This document shows positions 1 to 5,593 of a stretch of 6,744 nt of DNA, one piece after another. Position numbers and translations under genes: made by a program. The notes under the pieces were generated by a model that saw nothing but the letters and a program-made list of their open reading frames with translations, was not told the DNA's origin and made no database searches. The stretch is from Desulfurellales bacterium (GTDB lineage: Bacteria > Campylobacterota_A > Desulfurellia > Desulfurellales > Hippeaceae). Location of the stretch: assembly GCA_027074255.1 (NCBI GenBank), contig JALTDI010000199.1, forward strand, positions 1-6,744, given 5' to 3'. The first letter of the stretch is position 1. Every line of letters starts with the position of its first letter.

Positions 1-517
1 TTATAGAAATAACATTATTGCTTGATTTCAGATACGATATTATGCCGGATATCAAATACGATAATTTTCCTCCGATTCTCTTTAATTTCAAATTTACATT
101 TGCCACAGATTCGGCATCAAAGCCCACTCCCGCCATTAAGATAAACTTTTTGCCGTTTATTTTTCCCGCATAGGCTTTTGCAAAGTTAGGATTGACTAAA
201 AGTAAAGCTGCCTTTATCGGGTTTAAGCTTATTTTTAGGTCTATTGCCAAAACGTTTGTTGTACCTGCCGGCAGTATGCCGAGTGCCGATTGTCCCAAAT
301 CTGCGTTAATAATCTCATTTATTATTCCGTCCCCGCCATAAGCAGCTATTATTGAGTATTTAGAGGCTATTTTTTCTGTAATTTTTGTTCCATCCTGTGC
401 TTTTTGTGTGAAAAAAATATCAACGTCACGGCCGTTTTGTTCAAGCAGCAGCTTTATCTTTTTTAAGGTGGAAGAATCGTATTTATGGGCAACTGGGTTT
501 GCTATTATTGCTATCAT
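1..517 (-). CDS. Diacylglycerol kinase / YegS-BmrU family lipid kinase, C-terminus off the window
   Basis: The first 172 residues of a DAGK-catalytic-fold lipid kinase are present; the rest lies beyond base 1. The family transfers phosphate from ATP to a lipid alcohol such as diacylglycerol at the cytoplasmic face of the membrane. Seen in the sequence: an opening beta strand ending in NP (MIAIIANPVAHKYD, residues 1-14), the nucleotide-binding GGDG at 61-64 followed by N67 and E68, the second family motif PAGTTNVLA at 83-91, and the MAGVGFDA segment at 128-135. Full-length relatives are about 290-310 residues, so roughly 40% is missing. The usual GGDGT threonine is isoleucine here (I65). The start ATG (517-515) overlaps the TGA of the MBL gene as ATGA. 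No good Shine-Dalgarno precedes it, so translation probably depends on coupling. The natural lipid substrate cannot be told from the sequence; sphingosine-kinase-like or NAD-kinase-like roles are less likely. Confidence 0.88.
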   Translation of the reverse strand, partial: MIAIIANPVAHKYDSSTLKKIKLLLEQNGRDVDIFFTQKAQDGTKITEKIASKYSIIAAYGGDGIINEIINADLGQSALGILPAGTTNVLAIDLKISLNPIKAALLLVNPNFAKAYAGKINGKKFILMAGVGFDAESVANVNLKLKRIGGKLSYLISGIISYLKSSNNVISI

Positions 518-1272
518 AAATCAATCACCATGCCGTCATAGGCCGCGGTAACATCACATCCGGTTTTATCAGAGATTTCCTTTGCTATTTCCCAAGGTTT
601 TTCTTTCAAAAATGATAATCCGAAATGCGTAATAATAAATTTTTTCGGCTTATACACGTCCAGAAATCTGTATATATCGTCTGAGTTCATATGTTTAAAG
701 CCAGCTTTTTTATGACAAAAAACCACATTGGCTATGACGATATCGGCTTTGTACAAAACGGGCAGTTCCTCAAAATAACTTGTGTCCGGTATATAGGCAA
801 ATTTTTCTGCAAATATTCCTCCATATGTTTCAACCGTATGTCTGTGCCTGCATTGAGTTTCTATCTTTATGCCGTCTAAGTTGTATGATGAAAATTCTTT
901 CGTATTTATCAAATCGTAATTTTTTCTGTTATATCTGAGAATGACAGGGTCTGTCTCCGTGGCATCCTGAGGCGCTATCACTACGCCTCGTTTTTTGTGT
1001 CCGCCCTCTGTCATCGATTCTATGACGGAATTAATGTCGGCGCTGTGGTCCAAGTGCCTGTGACTCAAAAAGATACCGGATAATTGATTGGGAAGCAGTT
1101 TGTGCTTGATTGATTCTACCAGTGCACCGGGTCCGGGGTCAATGGCAAAGAGTTTGTCGTTTAATTTAAACCATATGCCTCCGGATTTTCTCAATTGATT
1201 AAAAACGGTGAACCTGCCGCCTGCTGTACCTAAAAATATCAGTTGATTGTTATGTATAGTGTTTATTCTCAT
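514..1272 (-). CDS. MBL-fold metallo-hydrolase (conserved family, function unknown)
   Basis: A 252-residue metallo-beta-lactamase-fold protein, complete and without a signal peptide, so probably cytoplasmic. Seen: an opening strand with LGTAGGR (14-20), IDPGPGALV (44-52), the metal-binding HxHxDH as H71, H73, D75, H76, a histidine pair in CRHRHTVETYG (H143/H145), an aspartate in the IPDTSYF segment (D163) and a closing histidine in ITHFG (H216). These are the expected ligands for a two-metal site, so the enzyme should be active. The IDPGPGALV...ETYG...THFG signature marks a widespread family of RNase Z/phosphodiesterase-like hydrolases. I recognise it as conserved but know no established substrate. 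The ATG at 1272 overlaps the mtaB TGA by 4 nt (ATGA); a GGAGAG about 11 nt upstream is rather distant. It lies between a tRNA-modifying enzyme and a lipid kinase, which leaves nucleic acid and phosphoester substrates both open. Confidence 0.9.
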   Translation of the reverse strand: MRINTIHNNQLIFLGTAGGRFTVFNQLRKSGGIWFKLNDKLFAIDPGPGALVESIKHKLLPNQLSGIFLSHRHLDHSADINSVIESMTEGGHKKRGVVIAPQDATETDPVILRYNRKNYDLINTKEFSSYNLDGIKIETQCRHRHTVETYGGIFAEKFAYIPDTSYFEELPVLYKADIVIANVVFCHKKAGFKHMNSDDIYRFLDVYKPKKFIITHFGLSFLKEKPWEIAKEISDKTGCDVTAAYDGMVIDL

Positions 1273-2486
1273 GCGTAAGCGTACTCTCCATCAAAGGATT
1301 TAACCGTTGTTTCTATCAGCCCTTTTTTATAGCTGTCTACAAGAACCGGAAAATATTGACTTGATATTGAGCGGTGGAAGTTTTTGCCGTTTTTATTTAT
1401 TATTGTAGGTTCAATCACAATAGAGGTATCTTTGCCGACCATATTTCTCATTGATTCTTTTGATTTTTCATCAAAAAGCTTTTTTAAGGCGGCATTTCTC
1501 TTTTTCACAACAGGCCCTTTCTCAAGAAATGTTTTTATATTTACAGCGGATGTGTATGGCCTTTTGGAATAGCTAAACACATGTCCGAATGAAAGCGCAA
1601 GGTCTTTTATAAAATCGTATGTTTCCATGAATTCCCGCTCTGTTTCTCCAAAAAAGCCGACTATCACATCGGTTCCTACAAAAATACCGTTTTGTGCGCA
1701 CCTATCTACTATTTCTTCAAATCTTTTTTTTGAATAATGTCTGCCCATTAATCTTAAAATTTTATCGCTTCCGGACTGGAGCGGTATATGAAGATGTTTT
1801 GCAAATTTACCCGATGCAATTATATCGATTAATTCGTTATCAACATACATCGGCTCAATTGAGCTTATCCTTATGCGTGTTTTTATGTCTAATTTATCTA
1901 TGTCAATGAGGAGCTTCTTTAAACTCTTGTAAGAGCCTATATTCGTTCCGCTCAGAACTATTTCCCCGAAGCCGCTTAATTGTTCTATCTCTTCCAATAC
2001 GAGGTTTGCAGGCTTGTCCCTTTCTCTGCCGCGCAGCTTGGGTATAACGCAGTATGTACAGTGATTATTGCACCCCTCCTGAATCTTTATAAAAGCTCTG
2101 CTTCTGCCCTTATATCCGTTCAAAACGCTGTTTAAAGGGTATGTTTTTGTATTTTCCTTTATGTCGCTATCCGTTCTCTCAATGGCCGATTTTATATTTT
2201 GTTTGTAGCTGTTGCCTACTATCACAGCCGGCAGGGAATTGACTAAATAACTGTCGCATCCTGTATAGATAATCTTTGCATTAGGGTTGAGTTTGTACGC
2301 TTTTTTTGCGCTTTGACGTGATTCCTTCGCCGCTTTTGCCGTAACCGAGCAGGAATTTATGATATACAAATCGCATTTTTCCTTAGTATCTCCAAATTCA
2401 TATTCATCGCTTATCTGTTCCATAATGAGTTGAGTTTCGTATTGATTGAGTTTGCATCCGTATGTAGATAATCCGGCTTTTTTCAT
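1269..2486 (-). CDS. mtaB: tRNA (N6-threonylcarbamoyladenosine(37)-C2)-methylthiotransferase MtaB
   Basis: A 405-residue radical-SAM methylthiotransferase. The family adds a methylthio group to t6A at position 37 of ANN-decoding tRNAs, giving ms2t6A, using two [4Fe-4S] clusters. The N-terminal MTTase domain carries the three auxiliary-cluster cysteines: C11 in YGCKLNQYET, C46 in NSCSVT and C77 in TGCDSY. The radical-SAM CxxxCxxC is at C139, C143 and C146 (EGCNNHCTYC) and is followed by VIPKLRGRERD. Residues from about 345 to 405 fit a divergent C-terminal TRAM-like RNA-binding domain. The CKLNQYE signature favours MtaB over MiaB or RimO. Length is slightly short for the family but complete. 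The start ATG at 2486 overlaps the hisB TGA by 4 nt and has an AAAGGA about 5 nt upstream. The 4-nt overlap with the following MBL gene argues for coupled expression. Confidence 0.94.
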   Translation of the reverse strand: MKKAGLSTYGCKLNQYETQLIMEQISDEYEFGDTKEKCDLYIINSCSVTAKAAKESRQSAKKAYKLNPNAKIIYTGCDSYLVNSLPAVIVGNSYKQNIKSAIERTDSDIKENTKTYPLNSVLNGYKGRSRAFIKIQEGCNNHCTYCVIPKLRGRERDKPANLVLEEIEQLSGFGEIVLSGTNIGSYKSLKKLLIDIDKLDIKTRIRISSIEPMYVDNELIDIIASGKFAKHLHIPLQSGSDKILRLMGRHYSKKRFEEIVDRCAQNGIFVGTDVIVGFFGETEREFMETYDFIKDLALSFGHVFSYSKRPYTSAVNIKTFLEKGPVVKKRNAALKKLFDEKSKESMRNMVGKDTSIVIEPTIINKNGKNFHRSISSQYFPVLVDSYKKGLIETTVKSFDGEYAYA

Positions 2487-3052
2487 AGAGTTCCTTTTGT
2501 CGATGGTGTGTTTTTTGTTTTTTGAGTTGCTTCTTTTAGACTATAGGCTACGGATTTAAATATGGCTTCGGCTATGTGGTGTTTGTTGGCTCCTGATAAT
2601 TGTTTTATATGCAGGACCATGCCGGCATTATTGGCAAATGCCCTAAAAAATTCCTCTATGAGCTCGCTGTCGAAACTACCTATCTTGCCGACAATATCGC
2701 AGTCATAATTAAAATAACACCTGTTGCATATATCAATGCTGGATAAAATAAGCGCCTCGTCCATTGGTATAACGGCATATCCGTAACGATGAAAATTTCT
2801 GTTTTCAAGTGATTTTTTAATCAAAGCACCGAGCACTATGCCGACATCTTCAACGGTGTGGTGATAGTCAACGTCAATATCGCCCTCTGCTTTTATATAC
2901 ATATCTATTCCCGAGTGCTTTGCAAGAGCTTCAAGCATATGGTTGAAAAAGCCTATTCCCGTGCTTATGTCGCTGTCCCCTATGCCGTCGATATCCATTG
3001 TTATATTGATAACCGTTTCTTTTGTTATTCTCTTTAAATTTACACTGCTCAT
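2483..3052 (-). CDS. hisB: Imidazoleglycerol-phosphate dehydratase HisB
   Basis: A 189-residue monofunctional IGPD, the Mn-dependent enzyme that dehydrates imidazole glycerol phosphate to imidazole acetol phosphate in histidine synthesis. Seen: TGIGFFNHML (31-40) with the metal-ligand region H38, the metal site DYHHTVED (62-69; H64, H65, E68), PMDEAL (96-101), the strongly conserved EEFFRAFANNAG (133-144), the second metal site NKHHIAEA (156-163; H158, H159, E162) and the family C-terminus PSTKGTL. No phosphatase domain is present, unlike the fused enterobacterial HisB. Compared with the common GFLDHML and HIDDHHTVED forms, this protein has F36-N37 and Y63. The start ATG (3052) overlaps the ispA TGA as ATGA, with AGAGGG closely upstream. 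No other his gene lies in the window, so it is separated from the rest of its pathway at least locally. Confidence 0.96.
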   Translation of the reverse strand: MSSVNLKRITKETVINITMDIDGIGDSDISTGIGFFNHMLEALAKHSGIDMYIKAEGDIDVDYHHTVEDVGIVLGALIKKSLENRNFHRYGYAVIPMDEALILSSIDICNRCYFNYDCDIVGKIGSFDSELIEEFFRAFANNAGMVLHIKQLSGANKHHIAEAIFKSVAYSLKEATQKTKNTPSTKGTL

Positions 3053-3921
3053 CTGTCCCTCTCAATAATAAGTTTGGCTATGTTTATCAGTCCTTCGCTG
3101 TTTTTTAAGTTTTTTATTTCGTTTATAGCCATGGTTTTAAGTCTGTTGGCTGTTTTAAAAGAATTATCCAATCCGTAAACCTTGGGGTATGTCAGGGTAT
3201 TGTTGACAGCATCAACCTTTTTTTTGCCGAGCTTCTTTTCATCCCCCACTATATCAAGACAATCGTCGATTATTTGAAATGCAACACCTGCATAGAGCCC
3301 GTATTTTTTTATCCTTTCAAGCTCGCTGATGTCGGGGTTGCCGCACAAAGCCCCGCATACAACGCTTGCCTGTATTAATTTTGCCGTTTTGTGTTTGTGT
3401 ATAAAATTCACAAGCTGTTTCTCGCTTTTAATTTTCAGTTTGTTTTCGCTCGATAAGATGTCTGCGGCCTGTCCGACAACCATGCCGCCGACTCCAGCAT
3501 TGCTGCTTAAAATCTCCATAATTTTGATTTTTTTATCGCTTTCAAGCGGTGCATTTGAAATAACATTAAAAGCATAGGTATTCAAACCGTCACCTGCAAG
3601 TATGGCAATGGCTTCTCCGAACACCTTATGGTTTGAGGGCTTGCCTCTTCTAAAATCATCATCGTCCATTGCCGGCAAATCGTCGTGTATTAAGGAGTAT
3701 GCATGTATGAGCTCTATGGCTGCGGCGATGTAAACGGAGGACTCAAGCTTTGCTAAGAACATGTCGCCGGCAAGCATGGCAAGCATGGCTCTTATGCGTT
3801 TTCCGCCGCTTTTTGGCGTATAAAACAGGGCTTCATTAAAAATATCGGGAAATCTTTTTTTTCTGTACAGTCTTTCTATAAAATCATCAATCAGAACCCT
3901 ATAATTATTCAGAGTTTCCAT
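3049..3921 (-). CDS. ispA: Short-chain polyprenyl (farnesyl-type) diphosphate synthase IspA
   Basis: A 290-residue all-alpha trans-prenyltransferase that condenses IPP with allylic diphosphates in the cytoplasm, most likely making farnesyl diphosphate. Seen: GGKRIR (39-44), the first Asp-rich motif with D80, D81, D86 (IHDDLPAMDDDD) followed by RRGKP (91-95), GGMVVGQAAD (145-154), HKTAKL (177-182), FQIIDD and the second Asp-rich motif D219-D220-x-x-D223 (DDCLD). The tyrosine five residues before the first motif (Y75) and the two-residue insertion inside it match bacterial type-II farnesyl synthases, so C15 is favoured over C20. The segment after the second motif is unusual: LGKKKVDAVNNTLTYP has K235 and T242 where glycine and lysine are typical. 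The ATG at 3921 has AGAGG 6 nt upstream and lies inside the last codons of xseB (17-nt overlap). The xseB-ispA pairing is common in bacteria and supports the call. Confidence 0.93.
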   Translation of the reverse strand: METLNNYRVLIDDFIERLYRKKRFPDIFNEALFYTPKSGGKRIRAMLAMLAGDMFLAKLESSVYIAAAIELIHAYSLIHDDLPAMDDDDFRRGKPSNHKVFGEAIAILAGDGLNTYAFNVISNAPLESDKKIKIMEILSSNAGVGGMVVGQAADILSSENKLKIKSEKQLVNFIHKHKTAKLIQASVVCGALCGNPDISELERIKKYGLYAGVAFQIIDDCLDIVGDEKKLGKKKVDAVNNTLTYPKVYGLDNSFKTANRLKTMAINEIKNLKNSEGLINIAKLIIERDR

Positions 3922-4135
3922 TAAATTCCTCTGTTTCCATAGAGCCGTTTTTGATGTTGGTTATAATTTTTACCCTGTTTTCGGCTTCTTCGAGCTTTTT
4001 CGAGCAGAAATCAGTCAATTTCATTCCCTCTTCGTATAACTCAACCGCTTCGTCTATGGCTATATTTTCGTCTTCAAGCCTTTTTGTTATTTGTTCCAGT
4101 CTTTCAAGAGCCTCTTCAAATGTTTTCATTTTCAT
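3905..4135 (-). CDS. xseB: Exodeoxyribonuclease VII small subunit XseB
   Basis: A 76-residue protein that binds the large subunit XseA to form exonuclease VII, which digests single-stranded DNA. Seen: the family signature FEEALERLEQITKRLE (6-21), an acidic turn ENIAIDEAVELYEEG (23-37), then a helix with CSKKLEEAENRV (44-55), giving the expected pair of amphipathic helices. The last dozen residues (SMETEEFNGNSE) are a non-conserved tail that also encodes the ispA ribosome-binding region. I chose the ATG at 4135: it forms TAATG with the stop of the dehydrogenase gene and has GGAGA 5 nt upstream. A TTG at 4147 would give 80 residues but lies over the Shine-Dalgarno, and the ATG at 4129 is spaced less well. 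No xseA is in the window. Confidence 0.92.
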   Translation of the reverse strand: MKMKTFEEALERLEQITKRLEDENIAIDEAVELYEEGMKLTDFCSKKLEEAENRVKIITNIKNGSMETEEFNGNSE

Positions 4136-5436
4136 TACGGTCTCCAATAAATTACATCTTTTCTTATGCTATTTTTATCAAATACAGCCTTTATGTCAAT
4201 AAGTACACCGTTTTTTTCAACAAAGCCCACTATCTCATCCCTATTTTCCACAAACTCTCCGTGTTTTACGGCAAGTATAACGCACTCGTAGTGTTTTTGA
4301 AGCTCTTCTTTTGTTTTTACAGCAAGCGAATAAAGTCTATTTACCTCTTTTTTGTCTGCGAGAGGGTCATAAATATCGACATTTAAGCCGAATTCCTTTA
4401 ATTCTTTGATAACATCAACAATCTTTGAATTTCTAATGTCACCAATGTTTTCCTTAAAAGTTATGCCGAGAACGAGGATTTTTGAACCCAGCACAACCCT
4501 GCCGCTTTCTATAATCTTTTTTACCGTTTGTTTTGCTATGTATTCCCCCATTGAGTCGTTAATTCTTCTGCCGGCAAGTATAATTTCCGGGTGATAACCC
4601 AACTCCTGTGCCTTGTATGTTAAATAATACGGGTCAACACCTATACAGTGCCCCCCGACAAGGCCGGGTTCAAAGGGCAGAAAATTCCATTTTGTTTTTG
4701 CTGCATCAAGAACGCTTTTTGTATCGATATTGAGTTTCTCAAATATCATTGAGAGCTCGTTCATTAAAGCTATATTCAAATCCCTCTGCGTATTTTCTAT
4801 AACCTTTGCCGCTTCGGCTGTCTTTATGTTTTCAGCTATGTGAATATTGCTGCTGTTTATTTTGCCGTATATCGCAGCAAGAAAGAGCGCGGTATTCTTA
4901 TCACATCCGCTTACGATTTTTGTTATTTTATCAACGGTGTGGATTTTATCTCCGGGATTTATACGCTCGGGTGAGTATCCTGCAAAAAAATCTCTGCAGT
5001 GTTTAAATCCGGTAATTCTTTCAATTATGGGAACACAGATTTCTTCCGTTGTCGTTGGATATACGGTGGATTCATAAACAACGACAGCCCCCTTTTTTAG
5101 ATTTTCTGCCACAAGCTTTGTTGCTTGAACAACGGGTGATAAATCCGGCAGTTTGTGCTTATCGACGGGTGTGGGCACCGCAATAATAATCAGTCCTGCC
5201 TCTTTTATTGAAGACGGACTGCTGCTGAATTCAATGCCGTTTTCAATGAAATCCTCTTTTTTTAATTCATTTGTGGTATCAATCCCGTTTTTTAGTTCAT
5301 CTATACGTTTTCTGCTTATGTCAAAACCTATTGTTCGAAAATATTTGGATAGATGGGCAAGAAGAGGCATGCCGACATAGCCGAGGCCTACAACCGCTAT
5401 CTTTTCTTTTTTTTCTAAAAAATCTACAAATTTCAT
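4135..5436 (-). CDS. tviB: UDP-N-acetylhexosamine 6-dehydrogenase, TviB/WbpO type
   Basis: A complete 433-residue nucleotide-sugar dehydrogenase that oxidises C6 of a UDP-N-acetylhexosamine (GlcNAc or GalNAc) to the uronic acid in two NAD-dependent steps, for capsule, O-antigen or other surface glycans. Seen: an N-terminal Rossmann GLGYVG (17-22), AVPTPVD (86-92), YESTVYP (121-127), GYSPERINPGD (153-163), EAAKVIENTQRD (208-219) with K211, the catalytic cysteine C264 in GGHCIGVDPYYLT, and the C-terminal UDP-binding domain with LGITFKENIGDIRNS (323-337). The SPERINPGD and FLPFEPGLVGGHCIGVDPYY wording is typical of the TviB/WbpO group rather than UDP-glucose dehydrogenase. The exact sugar is not decidable from sequence. 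It is the first gene of the minus-strand run. Its ATG is the only in-frame start after an upstream in-frame TAA, and it sits 10 nt after AAGGGG, with a two-codon ORF between. Confidence 0.93.
   Translation of the reverse strand: MKFVDFLEKKEKIAVVGLGYVGMPLLAHLSKYFRTIGFDISRKRIDELKNGIDTTNELKKEDFIENGIEFSSSPSSIKEAGLIIIAVPTPVDKHKLPDLSPVVQATKLVAENLKKGAVVVYESTVYPTTTEEICVPIIERITGFKHCRDFFAGYSPERINPGDKIHTVDKITKIVSGCDKNTALFLAAIYGKINSSNIHIAENIKTAEAAKVIENTQRDLNIALMNELSMIFEKLNIDTKSVLDAAKTKWNFLPFEPGLVGGHCIGVDPYYLTYKAQELGYHPEIILAGRRINDSMGEYIAKQTVKKIIESGRVVLGSKILVLGITFKENIGDIRNSKIVDVIKELKEFGLNVDIYDPLADKKEVNRLYSLAVKTKEELQKHYECVILAVKHGEFVENRDEIVGFVEKNGVLIDIKAVFDKNSIRKDVIYWRP
4141..4145 (-). promoter_or_regulatory. 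xseB ribosome-binding site
   Basis: Reads GGAGA on the minus strand, inside the last codons (Trp-Arg-Pro) of the dehydrogenase gene, 5 nt before the ATG at 4135. This placement decides the xseB start in favour of 4135 over the upstream TTG at 4147. Confidence 0.75.
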
Positions 5437-5441
5437 TCCAT
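5433..5441 (-). other. Two-codon leader ORF (Met-Glu-stop) overlapping the dehydrogenase start
   Basis: On the minus strand, bases 5441-5433 read ATG GAA TGA. The ATG is 5 nt downstream of AAGGGG, the better Shine-Dalgarno spacing, whereas the true dehydrogenase ATG (5436-5434) is 10 nt away. The stop of the tiny ORF and the real start share ATGA. The arrangement is seen directly; a role in termination-reinitiation is inference, and it may be chance. Confidence 0.4.
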
Positions 5442-5446
5442 TAGCA

Positions 5447-5452
5447 CCCCTT
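5447..5452 (-). promoter_or_regulatory. Ribosome-binding site of the dehydrogenase leader
   Basis: Reads AAGGGG on the minus strand (CCCCTT on plus). It is 10 nt from the dehydrogenase ATG and 5 nt from the ATG of the two-codon leader ORF. It is the only strong purine-rich site directly upstream. Confidence 0.6.
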
Positions 5453-5471
5453 ACACAAACTTTTATTGAGT

Positions 5472-5500
5472 TTTATACATTTTTCTTTGCCTCTTTAAAA
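5472..5500 (-). promoter_or_regulatory. Weak candidate promoter for the minus-strand operon
   Basis: A TATAAA (minus strand, 5477-5472) could be a -10 box, with a poor -35 (TTTTAA, 5500-5495) 17 nt upstream. It would give a leader of about 30 nt. A second TATAAA on the minus strand lies at 5519-5514 with no good -35. In DNA this AT-rich such matches are common, so only the presence of an operon promoter somewhere in 5437-5593 is well supported. Confidence 0.3.
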
Positions 5501-5538
5501 GAAAAAACTGACATTTATAGCTGTCTGATACTTTTTTA

Positions 5539-5567
5539 TTGAAACAAATACGCTATTAATCTATATT
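5539..5567 (+). promoter_or_regulatory. Sigma-70-type promoter for the cysteine desulfidase gene
   Basis: TTGAAA (5539-5544) and TATATT (5562-5567) are separated by exactly 17 nt and lie 26 nt before the start codon. Transcription would begin near 5574, leaving a leader of about 20 nt that contains little more than the Shine-Dalgarno. A 5-4-5 inverted repeat (TTAAT-ctat-ATTAA, 5556-5569) overlaps the -10 box and could be an operator, though AT-rich chance is likely. Confidence 0.65.
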
Positions 5568-5582
5568 AAAAAAACTTAAAAA

Positions 5583-5588
5583 AAGGAG
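5583..5588 (+). promoter_or_regulatory. Ribosome-binding site of the cysteine desulfidase gene
   Basis: AAGGAG, 5 nt before the ATG at 5594. It is the strongest and best spaced Shine-Dalgarno in the window and fixes the start of the plus-strand gene. Confidence 0.85.
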
Positions 5589-5593
5589 AGTTT

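Larger units (their letters stand above)
5437..5593. other. Divergent intergenic region
   Basis: A 157-bp, very AT-rich gap between two divergent genes. It holds the promoter pair and ribosome-binding sites listed separately. I see no structured RNA, riboswitch-like element or intrinsic terminator in it. Confidence 0.85.

Noticed and set aside
691..879. Short plus-strand open frame opposite the MBL gene
   Set aside because: It is fully inside a well-supported gene on the other strand, with no motif and no ribosome-binding site of note. Other short antisense frames in the window were dropped for the same reason.
4136..4147. TTG start that would extend xseB by four codons
   Set aside because: The TTG overlaps the GGAGA ribosome-binding site that serves the ATG at 4135, and the extra residues (METV) are not part of the family.
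4084..4386. 100-codon open frame on the plus strand
   Set aside because: It lies antisense to xseB and the dehydrogenase gene, has no family motif, and its hydrophobic Phe/Tyr/Leu-rich content is what antisense reading of AT-rich coding DNA produces.
5480..5506. 9-bp inverted repeat TTTTTCTTT...AAAGAAAAA as a terminator or operator
   Set aside because: The arms are almost all A and T, giving a weak hairpin, and it sits between divergent genes where no terminator is needed. Most likely low-complexity sequence.
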